A stretch of DNA of 64,000 nt from Poriferisodalis sp026713105 (GTDB lineage: Bacteria > Actinomycetota > Acidimicrobiia > Acidimicrobiales > Poriferisodalaceae): assembly GCA_965115995.1 (NCBI GenBank), contig OZ220472.1:2232001-2296000 (forward strand), given 5' to 3'. Of this stretch, positions 1-8,476 are shown piece by piece. The notes beneath the pieces were generated by a model. That model was given only the letters and a program-made list of their open reading frames with translations, did no database searches and was not told the origin of the DNA. A program made the position numbers and the translations under genes. Each line of letters starts with the position of its first letter. The first letter of the stretch is position 1.

Positions 1-239
1 CGGTCAATGGTGGCTTGCGCCAGTGCGCCCACCGAGTCGGCATCGGTCACGTCGGTGATGACGCCTAGCGCCTCGACGCCCAGGTCGGCAATCTCGGCCT
101 CAGCAGCACGCAACGGCGCCTCCTCGATATCGGCCAGCACCACATTGGCGCCCTCACCGGCAAACCCCAGTGCCAGGGCTTTGCCGATTCCCGAAGCCGC
201 CCCGGTTACCACCGCGACGCGTCCCGTCATCGTCTCCAT
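1..239 (-). CDS. SDR family oxidoreductase, N-terminal part (runs off the window)
   Basis: Only the first 79 or so codons are inside the window. The translation starts METMTGRVAVVTG and has the short-chain dehydrogenase nucleotide loop TGAASGIG at residues 12-19, then an acidic residue at the end of strand beta-2 (D37 in VVLADIE), which in this family usually means NAD(H) rather than NADP(H). The later D-V-T-D motif is also present. The catalytic Tyr-x3-Lys lies outside, so substrate and full length cannot be judged. The start is ATG at 239; an in-frame ATG at 230 is an alternative. Its 3' end lies beyond base 1. Confidence 0.85.
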   Translation of the reverse strand, partial: METMTGRVAVVTGAASGIGKALALGFAGEGANVVLADIEEAPLRAAEAEIADLGVEALGVITDVTDADSVGALAQATID

Positions 240-388
240 GTCTGTCCCCCTCTTGGGCGTGCGCGCAATGGCGCACCTGCTCGTCGAGTTGCCATTATTT
301 CCCGCTCTTGTTCGCTGCGCTCACGGGCCGCTCAGGCCACGGCTTCGCCATTTGGCTCAGCCTCTTGCGATGTCTGCTGAGCCCGGCG

Positions 389-1525
389 TCAAGCGTTGAG
401 CTGCTCGAAGCGCTCCATGACGTCGAGATACTCGCTGATCATCTCTTCGACGACCCTTGTGGCCGAGATCGACTCGTTGAGCTGCCCGACCACCTGGCCC
501 ACGAAGTAGTTGGCAAGCTCGACCGCACCCGTGTTGGACGGGTTCATCGCGGCCCGGTCGATGCGGCGGCTGGCCGCGCCGATCAGCATCGGCTGCAGCG
601 GCATCGGCAGCGTTCCCGGCGAGTTCTCGCCCTCCCACTCGTCGGTCCATGCCGAGCGGAGCTGACGTGCTGGCTTGCCGGTGCGAGACCGCGACCGCAG
701 GGTGTCCGACGAACCGGCCGCGAGGAACTTCTCCTTCACGACCGGGTGCGTCTCGGCTTCCTGGGTGGTGAGCCACACCGAACCGCACCACACGCCCTGC
801 GCGCCCAGCGCCAGCGCGGCGGCAACCTGGCGGCCGTTGCCGATGCCGCCCGCGGCGAGCACGGGCACCGGTGCAATGGCATCCACCACTTCGGGCACCA
901 GCACCATCGAGGCGATGTCGCCGGTATGGCCGCCGGCCTCGTGACCCTGGGCGATGACGATGTCGACGCCGACGGCAACGTGGCGCTCAGCGTGCACCTT
1001 CTTACCCGCCAGCGCTCCCACCAGCACGTCGTTGTCGTGCGCCCGTTTGATCATGTCGGGAGGCGGCGGGCCGAGCGCGTTCACAGCCAGCCGGATCGGG
1101 TACGAAAAGGCCACGTCCATCAGCGGCACCGCTTGCGCGTAGGTCATCGGCGGCTCGGCGTCGCCGGCGATCGCGCCGGGCTTGTCCTCCGCCGGCAGCG
1201 GCGGAACGTCGTAGCGCTCCATCATGTCGTCGAGGAACTCGCGGTGCTGGGGCGGGATCATGGCTTTGAGGTCCTTGACAGACAGCTCGCCGTCGCTCTT
1301 GCCCTCGTACTTGGCGGGCACGATGATGTCCACGCCGAAGGGCCGGCCGCCCACCTCGTCCTGGATCCAGCCCATGTCGATGTCGAGCTGTTCGGGCGTG
1401 TGACCTGCGGCACCGAGCACGCCGAAGCCGCCCGCCTTGGTCACTTCCGCCACCACGTCCCGGCAATGGGTGAATGCGACGATCGGAACGTCGCAGCCGA
1501 GCATCTCGCACACAGGTGTCTTCAT
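389..1525 (-). CDS. Nitronate monooxygenase / NAD(P)H-dependent flavin oxidoreductase
   Basis: A 378-residue TIM-barrel flavoprotein of the nitronate monooxygenase (2-nitropropane dioxygenase) family, which oxidises alkyl nitronates or acts as an FMN-dependent enoyl or quinone reductase. Supporting motifs are AGGFGVLGA at about residues 31-39, QGHEAGGH at 193-200 (the family's conserved His region) and the phosphate-binding AAGGIGNG at 224-231. Length is normal. It lies downstream of the SDR gene on the same strand with a 149-bp gap, in which I see no other feature. The true substrate cannot be read from sequence, because actinobacteria carry many paralogues, often in lipid or xenobiotic catabolism. 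Confidence 0.9.
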   Translation of the reverse strand: MKTPVCEMLGCDVPIVAFTHCRDVVAEVTKAGGFGVLGAAGHTPEQLDIDMGWIQDEVGGRPFGVDIIVPAKYEGKSDGELSVKDLKAMIPPQHREFLDDMMERYDVPPLPAEDKPGAIAGDAEPPMTYAQAVPLMDVAFSYPIRLAVNALGPPPPDMIKRAHDNDVLVGALAGKKVHAERHVAVGVDIVIAQGHEAGGHTGDIASMVLVPEVVDAIAPVPVLAAGGIGNGRQVAAALALGAQGVWCGSVWLTTQEAETHPVVKEKFLAAGSSDTLRSRSRTGKPARQLRSAWTDEWEGENSPGTLPMPLQPMLIGAASRRIDRAAMNPSNTGAVELANYFVGQVVGQLNESISATRVVEEMISEYLDVMERFEQLNA

Positions 1526-1593
1526 GCCCCGAAACTACCGGCGCACGGCCACCCGCCGCAGCGCCGCCGCCTGGGCGACGGTGACGCAGCGGA

Positions 1594-1920
1594 TCAGGCC
1601 AGCCCCATGAAGACCACCAGGGCCCGCCCGAGCTTGACCATGTCCTCGTCGGCGAGGCGACCGACGTGCTTGCCAAGCCGCGTCCTGGGAACCGTTGTGA
1701 CCTTGTCGACCATCAGACTCGATCGCTGGTCGAGGCCGTTGGCCTCGTCAGGCTCTACGGGTAGCCGGATAAGCGGCACCTCGGCCGGCGCAGTCGTGAA
1801 TGCACAGATCGTCACCGACGCCGTGGTGTCAAACCTGTCGTCTTGGATAATGACGACGGGCCTGGGTTTGCCCGCGTACTCGCTGCCACCGGCCGCTGTC
1901 CAGATGTCGCCGCGCTTCAT
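1594..1920 (-). CDS. mazF: MazF/PemK-family toxin (endoribonuclease)
   Basis: A 108-residue protein of the MazF/PemK family, ribosome-independent mRNA interferases of type II toxin-antitoxin systems. It begins MKRGDIWTA, matching the family's GDIW/V start, and has PRPVVIIQDD (residues about 19-28) and RSSLMVDKVTTV, the usual core strands bearing the Arg and Ser/Thr active-site positions. It overlaps the upstream antitoxin gene by 4 bp (ATGA), so the two are translationally coupled. No truncation or frameshift is visible, so it is probably functional. Confidence 0.9.
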   Translation of the reverse strand: MKRGDIWTAAGGSEYAGKPRPVVIIQDDRFDTTASVTICAFTTAPAEVPLIRLPVEPDEANGLDQRSSLMVDKVTTVPRTRLGKHVGRLADEDMVKLGRALVVFMGLA

Positions 1921-2138
1921 ACGTCAAGATCGGAAACAGCATCAATAAAGGCTTGGTCGTCAGCCTCGTGAGCGCTCTGCGCAACCGCCGCACCCTGTCT
2001 GCGGGCCTCCTCGGCGAATCCGGGTTGGCGCGTGTCGACGACCCACATCTGGATCGGCCGCAGACCCTGCTCGCGCATCTTCTTGCGATGCCTGCTGACC
2101 CGGGCGGCTACCCCTAAAGCGTCCTGCTGGTTCGCCAC
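1917..2138 (-). CDS. mazE: MazE-family antitoxin
   Basis: A 73-residue partner placed directly before mazF, as expected for an antitoxin-toxin operon. The N-terminal half is basic (ARVSRHRKKMREQGLRP) and contains the strand IQMWVVDTRQPGF typical of the MazE-like/DUF3018 antitoxins; the C-terminal half is acidic and would wrap the toxin. The start codon is GTG at 2138, preceded by a GGATGGAG-like ribosome site. A perfect 14-bp palindrome just upstream is a candidate autoregulatory operator. Confidence 0.85.
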   Translation of the reverse strand: MANQQDALGVAARVSRHRKKMREQGLRPIQMWVVDTRQPGFAEEARRQGAAVAQSAHEADDQAFIDAVSDLDV

Positions 2139-2159
2139 ATCTCCATCCTAGACAGCAGC

Positions 2160-2173
2160 CGTTACATGTAACG
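2160..2173. promoter_or_regulatory. Palindrome upstream of mazEF, candidate operator
   Basis: CGTTACATGTAACG is a perfect 14-bp palindrome ending 22 bp before the mazE start codon. Type II antitoxins commonly bind such palindromes to repress their own operon, which is the likely role. It sits in the 57-bp gap between mazE and the end of the lipoprotein gene at 2196. Binding is inferred. Confidence 0.5.
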
Positions 2174-2195
2174 CAAGTATTCTTTCTGCGAAGGC

Positions 2196-4019
2196 TCACG
2201 GCACCTGGGCGACGAATACGCGGGGTGCCGCTGGCGGATTCGTGTCGGCGTCGTCATCGGCGAACCGGGACGGTGCGGAAGGCTGCAGAACTGCGACGAC
2301 GTATTCGGTGCCGACCGCGAGGCTGAGCTCTGCTCCCGCATCACAGGTGTCGAACGCTTCGGGGAGTGCTTGCCAGCCCCAGTCGACGCCGTCCGCGGAC
2401 CAGCCGACCCACGGCCAGATTTCCGGGAAGGTGCCTGCGGCCCATTCCACCCGCAGCCCCTGCCGCTGCACAAAGACGCCCGGTCGGCCGGACGTCCACC
2501 AGCACGTTCCGAAAACCGGCTGAAGATCGAGGGCGTCGAACGAGACGAGTTCATCGGCCGAACCGGGATCGTCGAAGACCAGCGTGTATGACGAGCCTTC
2601 GCCCCGCTGATGCGTGCCGTCGGGCGTGTCGAGGCCGTCGACAAAGCGACTCTCGAACACATACACCGCCTTGTCCGAGGTCACGTCCCACAACGTCACA
2701 CCCCCGGGCGGTTCGTCGTAGCGAAGCTCGTAGCCGTCTTTCGCAGCTCGCCCGGCTCGGGCGTACGACCAGCTATCGGGCAGCACCAATCGGGCAGTCG
2801 CCGCAAGGCCGGCCGACCCCACCCCCAATAAATCAGTAGAGCTGAGGCGGTCAAACTCCGCCGTCCCAACCGGAGGCTGGCCGGCGGATTCTCGGGTGAT
2901 GCGCACCCGCCCGCGCTCGGAGCCTTGCCGCCACGAGGACCACACAGCGCCTGTCGGGTCGACTGCCGATGTTTCGCGACTCGTGCCCTCGGAATACTGC
3001 ACGAACGGTTCGGATTGCCATTCGCGGCCATCAGGCGAGGTCAGCTTCATCAGTTCTTCGGTGGTGACAACCAAGATGACGCCGTCGGATGCTGGCCCCG
3101 GTGGCGCCTGCGGCTGCGGTGCCACATGTGACCAGTCATCAGTCAGCGCGATGAAACCGCCCTCTGTTCGCCTCCCGACTGCGTCCGAGCCGCCTGTTGC
3201 CACCATGTGAGCGAGGGTTGTGCTCTCACCGCCGAAGAGATGAATGCGTGCATCGCTCTGGTCGCGTTCGATTGCGTCTATCTGCTCAGAACTGAGCGCT
3301 AGCTCCGCATACGACAGATGGACCTCGGATTCGTCGGGAGCAACCCCGTCGTCGCCCAAGCGACGGAATTCGACGGCGACCGAGTCCTCGTCCAGTGTCC
3401 AGTAGGCCACGAACATGCCGTCTGGGATCCGACCTCGGTCAGCAAGGAGTGACGCGAGATCGAACGTGGTGAAGCTGAGCACAGCAACGACAATCTGACG
3501 GCCCGATGTCAGCGCCTCCACCACACGCATTGACCGAGATGCGTATTCGGGCAACGGCGCGCCCGGCATCTGCTCGAGCGTCGCCTCGGTCCAGTTCACA
3601 CCGTTGTCGTCACTGACAAACACGTCGCCGAAGATCTCGGTGTCATCGCTGTGAATTCCGGGGGGCGCACCGATGAGGACCCACCGATCGCCGTCGGCGT
3701 CCGCGGCGAGGGGTACGACACCGTCGGGCACCGGCAGCGCCGTCCACTCTTGTCCGTCGTCGGTAACGCGAACGGCGAACGCGCCTGTGGGCTCACGACC
3801 GCCGACCGCGACGCGACCGTCGCTCGTGGTCTCCGCAAACAACGCAGACTCGAGTTCGAAGTCCAGCTCGGTCCACTGCAGGATTGGACCCGTGGACAGG
3901 TCGGCGGGCGCCGGGACCTCCACGTTGCTAAGCGTGCATGCCGAGAGGCTCGATGCGACTGCGGCGACAAGAAGCAGGACAACACCCATGCGCTGCCGAG
4001 AAGTGCCCGAAGGCGTCAC
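2196..4019 (-). CDS. Predicted lipoprotein, paralogue of the upstream gene
   Basis: A 607-residue exported lipoprotein of unknown function. The N-terminus has a hydrophobic stretch ending in the lipobox LSAC (acylated Cys28). After a short linker comes the sequence STGPILQWTELDFEL, which recurs almost unchanged in the neighbouring gene. The body contains repeated strands of the type W-x-A-L-P and DGxxW typical of beta-propeller/BNR-like folds (for example VSDDNGVNWTEA, VGWSADGVDWGWQ), and the protein ends FVAQVP. It overlaps the upstream paralogue by 4 bp (4016-4019), implying co-translation. I recognise no enzymatic motif; a cell-surface binding or sensing role is possible but unproven. Confidence 0.8.
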   Translation of the reverse strand: MTPSGTSRQRMGVVLLLVAAVASSLSACTLSNVEVPAPADLSTGPILQWTELDFELESALFAETTSDGRVAVGGREPTGAFAVRVTDDGQEWTALPVPDGVVPLAADADGDRWVLIGAPPGIHSDDTEIFGDVFVSDDNGVNWTEATLEQMPGAPLPEYASRSMRVVEALTSGRQIVVAVLSFTTFDLASLLADRGRIPDGMFVAYWTLDEDSVAVEFRRLGDDGVAPDESEVHLSYAELALSSEQIDAIERDQSDARIHLFGGESTTLAHMVATGGSDAVGRRTEGGFIALTDDWSHVAPQPQAPPGPASDGVILVVTTEELMKLTSPDGREWQSEPFVQYSEGTSRETSAVDPTGAVWSSWRQGSERGRVRITRESAGQPPVGTAEFDRLSSTDLLGVGSAGLAATARLVLPDSWSYARAGRAAKDGYELRYDEPPGGVTLWDVTSDKAVYVFESRFVDGLDTPDGTHQRGEGSSYTLVFDDPGSADELVSFDALDLQPVFGTCWWTSGRPGVFVQRQGLRVEWAAGTFPEIWPWVGWSADGVDWGWQALPEAFDTCDAGAELSLAVGTEYVVAVLQPSAPSRFADDDADTNPPAAPRVFVAQVP

Positions 4020-5749
4020 GGAATCTGGGCGACGAACCAGCGCGGTGGGGGAAGTTGGTTGCCGAAGTCGGTTTCCTCGGAGAAGTCAAGAGACGGGATG
4101 GTCGTCACCATGGCGATCACGATGTCGTTTCCGACGGCGAATCTGGGCGAGCCCGCTTGGTCGCCGAGATCGAAAGCGTCCTGAGCCGATTCCCATCCCC
4201 ACCGAACACCGTCTGCCGACCAGCCCACCCACACGTCGGGCACATCCGATTCCATCGCCGTTGGGAGGTCCAGCACCGGGAGCAGTTCTTCCATGGTGAA
4301 CGTGATGAGGTCCTCGCCGGTCTCGGGATCCTCGAAGGTCATGGTCCCGAGGTCGCCGGTTCCCTCGATACGTACGCCCGGCGGCGCCTCGCTGCCCCCG
4401 ACAATTTCGGGACCGAAGACGTACACCGCCTCGCCCGTCGACAGGTCCCACAAGGTCAGCCCGCCTTCGGGTTCGCCAACGCGCAGCTCGTATCCCGCCT
4501 TCGTCACGCGCCCGTCAGACCAGAAGTCCTCGCCGCCCCCAACTGCCTGCTCCGATGTCCTCAGACCCGCCACGACAAGTCCTGGAGGTCCGGCCGCCAG
4601 ACCCGCCAAGGCGTCGATACTCGCAAAGCTTGCTGCCTGGGCGGATTGCTCGCCGATACGCCAACGGTGTATCGAACTGCCGCCTCCGCCATCGAGGGCA
4701 GTCGAGAAGCGGACGGTCCACACAGTGCCGTCCTCTGCGAGCGTGCGCAACAGCGGAGAATCGGCAGTTCCGGCGTTACCGAGCGGATGGACGCTCCACG
4801 ACTCGCCGTCAGGTGATGTCACGAGACTCTCGCTGTCGCCGGTGGACAGGATCAGGCGGAAGCCGTCTTCGGATGCGTTGCCCGCATGCAGAAAGCCGTC
4901 AAACGAAGCGACAGCAGCAAGTTCTGGCCCGCTGCCGCCGAACAAGAACACCCGCGAGCCGTGAAGTGGCTCGTCGCGTTCGACATCCGGCCGGACATGA
5001 CCCTGTGCGGCAGCCAGGACGTAATCGCCGGAGACGAACACCGAAGTCAGACTCAACTCCACCGTCGCGTCGTCGTGCAGATCTCTGCGGGCGGCTTGAA
5101 TGTCGAGCTGCACCTGTGTCCACGTCGCTCCCTCGTCGCCGGAGACAAAGACCGGAACGCCCATTTCGGCCTCATCGCCTCCGACAGGGGGTGCGGTAGA
5201 GGGCACTCCGCTCACTGCGACGCGCTGATCGGACATGTCGAGGCTTAACGGGTAGAGCTCATGCGGCAAGGGCACGCGAGTCCAAGCGGCACCATCCTGC
5301 GTCACCAGCAGATGCGATACACCAGCGAAGGATTCGCCCGGGAGCCGCCCTCCCGCCGCCACGATTCTGCCGTCGCTTGTCGTATGAAGGGCGATGCCAT
5401 AGGGAATATCGAGCTCGATCTCGGTCCATTGCAGGATCGGACCAGTGGACACGTCCTCGGGCGAGGGATCCGCGGCCACTGCGCCGTCGTCGAGACTTCC
5501 GGCTGCGTCCGCCTGATCGGACTGCACTGCTGGCTGCGAGGACGCGGCATCGGTATCGACCGTTTCGATCCGCTGGGAAGTGCCTTCCTGCGCCTCGACG
5601 TCAACAACCTGCTCGGCCCCGTCGCTCCCCTCAGCTGCGACCACGCCGCCGTCGTTGTCGCCACAACCCGTCAATGCCCATGCCGTGACCATGACGCCGA
5701 GCGAGACGAACAGCCACCTCACTGCTCGCCTGCGTCGCTGACGGACCAC
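4016..5749 (-). CDS. Predicted lipoprotein, beta-propeller-like, first of a tandem pair
   Basis: A 577-residue paralogue of the following gene. It starts with an Arg-rich n-region and a hydrophobic segment ending in the lipobox LTGC (Cys29), then an acidic, low-complexity linker of about 80 residues (D/E/A/S rich), typical of surface lipoproteins that need to reach through the envelope. The conserved block begins STGPILQWTEIELD. Later shared elements include GGLTLWDLSTGEAVYVFG, WVGWSADGVRWGW and the C-terminus FVAQIP. The promoter must lie in the 113-bp divergent gap to dapD. No function is assigned. Confidence 0.8.
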   Translation of the reverse strand: MVRQRRRRAVRWLFVSLGVMVTAWALTGCGDNDGGVVAAEGSDGAEQVVDVEAQEGTSQRIETVDTDAASSQPAVQSDQADAAGSLDDGAVAADPSPEDVSTGPILQWTEIELDIPYGIALHTTSDGRIVAAGGRLPGESFAGVSHLLVTQDGAAWTRVPLPHELYPLSLDMSDQRVAVSGVPSTAPPVGGDEAEMGVPVFVSGDEGATWTQVQLDIQAARRDLHDDATVELSLTSVFVSGDYVLAAAQGHVRPDVERDEPLHGSRVFLFGGSGPELAAVASFDGFLHAGNASEDGFRLILSTGDSESLVTSPDGESWSVHPLGNAGTADSPLLRTLAEDGTVWTVRFSTALDGGGGSSIHRWRIGEQSAQAASFASIDALAGLAAGPPGLVVAGLRTSEQAVGGGEDFWSDGRVTKAGYELRVGEPEGGLTLWDLSTGEAVYVFGPEIVGGSEAPPGVRIEGTGDLGTMTFEDPETGEDLITFTMEELLPVLDLPTAMESDVPDVWVGWSADGVRWGWESAQDAFDLGDQAGSPRFAVGNDIVIAMVTTIPSLDFSEETDFGNQLPPPRWFVAQIP

Positions 5750-5862
5750 CGGGTCGAGCCTACGACTGGGCGTCTCGCCGGAAGCGTCGCGCGAGCGACG
5801 ACAGCGTCCCCGCGACGGAAATACAGCGACGGGTTGGCGGTTGGCGGTGGCAGGATGCGCCC

Positions 5863-6768
5863 ATGAGCATCACCGCAGTTGGGCACAGCTATGTGGACGC
5901 GGCGACAGGGACACCGCTCGACGCCTGGTTCCCGGCGAGCGCTACCGCCGAGAAGCCGCCGGCCCGGTCGTGCCTGGCAGTCGCACTCGGCGTGATCGTG
6001 GGCGAGACGGTGACGGTCACCATCGATGATCTTGACGCTCCGCCCGCCGATTTGGCTGATGCCTACCTGCGGCTTCATCTGCTCAGCCGCCGGGCGATCA
6101 AGCCCCACGACGCCAACCTCGACGGCATCTTCGGCCTGCTGACCAACTGTGCGTGGACCAGCGCCGGACCGGTGCTGCCTGAGCGGGTCGACGACCTGCG
6201 TTCCGCCGCCGCGGCGACCGGCCAGGCGGTGACCGTCACTGCGGTCGACAAGATTCCTCGCATGGTCGACTACGTGATCCCGTCCGGCGTGCGCATCGGC
6301 GACGCCGACCGGGTGCGGCTGGGCGCTCACGTGGCGGATGGCACCACGGTGATGCACGAAGGCTTCATCAACTTCAACGCCGGGACGCTCGGGCCCGCCA
6401 TGGTCGAAGGTCGCATCTCCGCCGGAGTCGTCGTCGGAGCGCACTCCGACCTCGGCGGCAGCGCCTCCACCATGGGGACGCTGTCGGGCGGCGGCAAGGA
6501 GCGGGTGTCCATCGGCGAGCACTGCCTGCTGGGCGCCAACTCGGGCATCGGCATCGCGCTCGGCGACAACTGCACCGTCGAGGCGGGCCTGTATGTCACG
6601 GCCGGAAGCCGTGTGACGCTGCCTGACGGCTCCGTCCTCAAGGGCCGCGACATCTCGGGTCGCTCGGGGATGCTGCTCATCCGCAACAGCACCACCGGCG
6701 CGATCGAGATGCGGGTCGCCGACCCCGGTCGCTGGGAAGGCATCAACCCCGAACTCCACAAGAACTGA
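5863..6768 (+). CDS. dapD: Tetrahydrodipicolinate N-succinyltransferase, actinobacterial type
   Basis: A 301-residue acyltransferase that succinylates tetrahydrodipicolinate in the succinylase branch of diaminopimelate and lysine synthesis, feeding peptidoglycan. The sequence is of the actinobacterial DapD class. The N-terminal domain carries AIKPHDANLDGIFG. The C-terminal left-handed beta-helix has VMHEGFINFNAG, MVEGRISAGVVVGAHSDLGG and GANSGIGIALGDNCTVEAGL, the blocks that form the trimeric active site. It is transcribed divergently from the lipoprotein pair and stands alone, with no other dap gene beside it. Family and length fit well. Confidence 0.93.
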   Translation: MSITAVGHSYVDAATGTPLDAWFPASATAEKPPARSCLAVALGVIVGETVTVTIDDLDAPPADLADAYLRLHLLSRRAIKPHDANLDGIFGLLTNCAWTSAGPVLPERVDDLRSAAAATGQAVTVTAVDKIPRMVDYVIPSGVRIGDADRVRLGAHVADGTTVMHEGFINFNAGTLGPAMVEGRISAGVVVGAHSDLGGSASTMGTLSGGGKERVSIGEHCLLGANSGIGIALGDNCTVEAGLYVTAGSRVTLPDGSVLKGRDISGRSGMLLIRNSTTGAIEMRVADPGRWEGINPELHKN

Positions 6769-6905
6769 CCCCGCGCCGCTCCTGGAGGCGGACGCACAGG
6801 TCAGACCCTCTGCGACCGCCTGTCACCACCGGTCCGAGCCCGGAAGCGGCGGCGATGGGAGCGGTATCGTCGAATGCGCCGCTGGGAATACAGGGAGGCA
6901 CTGCC

Positions 6906-8084
6906 ATGGCTTACGTCGAGGACAGGATCATCCACGACGCGGATGCGCACACCATGGAGCCGCCGGAGTGGCTGGAGCCGTTCGCTTCCGCAGAGGTGGC
7001 GCGGTATGCGCTTGACCATTTCTCCATCGGCGACAACGACAAGGCATTCGCCGACATCGAGCAGGCCCGGGCTCGCCAGGCCGACCCGGAGTTCCGTGCC
7101 GGCGCCGCCGCAGAGGTGATGCTGCGCAAGAACTACATCGCTCCCGGCGCCTGGGATCCCGCTGACCGGTCCCAAGCCCTCGACGACCTGGGCTTCTCCA
7201 GCCAGCTCATCTTCCCCTCCATGCCCAACACGCTGATCGAAGAGATGGAGCACACCGCCGAACCCGATCTCACCTACGCGACGGCAACGGCGGCGAACCG
7301 AGCCCAGATCGCATTCTGCTCGGTCGATCCGCGGCTGCTGCCGGTGTGCTCGGTACCGCTCCAGTCGATCGAACACGCCGGCCCGCACGCCCGCCAGGCC
7401 ATCGACGACGGCGCAGCGGCCCTGCTCATTCCCAACCGCATGCCGAAGCTCCACGCTCACAGCCACGTCGGCTTCGACCCCGTCTGGGCAGCCGCCCAGG
7501 AGGCTGGCATCCCCGTCGTGATGCACGTGGCCACGCCCGACCTGGTGATGCCGCCTCAGCATCGCAACAACGGCCTGCCGCCCGAGCCCGACTTCCACGG
7601 CGGCGGCGAGAACTTCCGCTCCGTGTCGTACATGGCCATCTCCGCCGCACCGCTGCAGGCGCTGTCGATGCTGATCTTCGACGGCGCGCTCGAGCGATTT
7701 CCCGAGCTGAAGATCGGCGTGATCGAACTGGGAGCGGTGTGGCTGCCGGGATTCATGCGCCAGCTCGAAGCCGCGTTCGATGCGTTCGAGCGTCACGAGC
7801 AGCGGCTCGGCAAGCTCAGCCTTCGCCCCTCGGAGTACGTGCACCGCCAGGTCCGGGTCACCCCGTATCCCACCGAGCCGACGGGTTGGATCATCGAGAA
7901 CACGGCGCCGGAGATCTGCATGTTCAGCTCCGACTATCCCCACGTGGAGGGAGGCCGCAACCCGCTGCGACGCTTCGACCGCGAAGTCGAGCACCTGCCC
8001 GCCGACGTGCAAGAGCGGTTCTTCCGGCTGAACTTCGAGGACCTGATGGGCACGGCTGCATACGTGCCCGCGGCTGCGGCCTAG
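6906..8084 (+). CDS. Amidohydrolase family protein (amidohydrolase-2 type)
   Basis: A 392-residue metal-dependent hydrolase of the amidohydrolase-2 family (related to ACMSD and decarboxylases). The N-terminal metal-site motif is HDADAHTMEPPEW, a central His occurs in VVMHVATPD, and the terminal metal/catalytic Asp is in FSSDYPHVEGG, the standard ending of this family in actinobacteria. I chose ATG 6906 because a GGAGG ribosome site sits 8 bases before it; the frame is open further upstream to 6855. Many such genes are found beside acyl-CoA and aromatic catabolism genes, as here, but the substrate cannot be predicted. Confidence 0.88.
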   Translation: MAYVEDRIIHDADAHTMEPPEWLEPFASAEVARYALDHFSIGDNDKAFADIEQARARQADPEFRAGAAAEVMLRKNYIAPGAWDPADRSQALDDLGFSSQLIFPSMPNTLIEEMEHTAEPDLTYATATAANRAQIAFCSVDPRLLPVCSVPLQSIEHAGPHARQAIDDGAAALLIPNRMPKLHAHSHVGFDPVWAAAQEAGIPVVMHVATPDLVMPPQHRNNGLPPEPDFHGGGENFRSVSYMAISAAPLQALSMLIFDGALERFPELKIGVIELGAVWLPGFMRQLEAAFDAFERHEQRLGKLSLRPSEYVHRQVRVTPYPTEPTGWIIENTAPEICMFSSDYPHVEGGRNPLRRFDREVEHLPADVQERFFRLNFEDLMGTAAYVPAAAA

Positions 8085-8120
8085 CGGCCGGACAATCGGC
8101 GCATCAGGCAAGGCTGAGGC

Positions 8121-8457
8121 ATGGGAATCCGGCTCGACAAGCCATGGCAACTGCTCGACGACGCGGCAATCGAAGCGCTGCCGTCCCAGCTCGGCGTGTA
8201 CCACGTCGCCGATTCGGATGGCACCGTGCTGTCGGTCGGCTACGCCGGCGCCCGTGAGCCGTTCGGCATGCAGTCCGCGCTGCGGCGGGAAATCGAACAG
8301 CTCGGCCAAGCTGCCACCCAGTTTCGCTGCGAGTTCACCTCGAACTACCGCAGCCGCTGGGACGAGTTGTTGATGCTCCACCTCGCCGACCACGGCGAGC
8401 TTCCCGAGCCGCAGCGCGACCAAGCCCAGCGCGTCGGTCGCCTCTCCCCCCGCCTAG
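8121..8457 (+). CDS. Small uncharacterised protein, 3' end uncertain (probable 1-base frameshift)
   Basis: ATG 8121 opens a frame starting MGIRLDKPWQLLDDAAI with a plausible globular N-terminal part (GVYHVADSDGTVLSVGYAG, then SRWDELLMLHLADHG). It resembles GIY-YIG-like or small adaptor proteins only loosely, and I assign no function. As given, the frame has no stop until 8852 and would run 375 bases antisense into the CaiB gene. A run of six C at 8446-8451 is followed at once by TAG at 8455-8457 in the frame reached by losing one C. That would end the protein after about 112 residues, just before the convergent gene, so a sequencing or real frameshift is the simplest reading. Confidence 0.5.
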
Positions 8458-8476
8458 ACGGCAGCAGCAACTCGGC

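Noticed and set aside
170..1948. Long plus-strand open frame (592 codons) opposite the monooxygenase gene
   Set aside because: It is antisense to the monooxygenase and mazF genes, Arg/His-rich, and without recognisable motifs. High GC leaves many such open frames.
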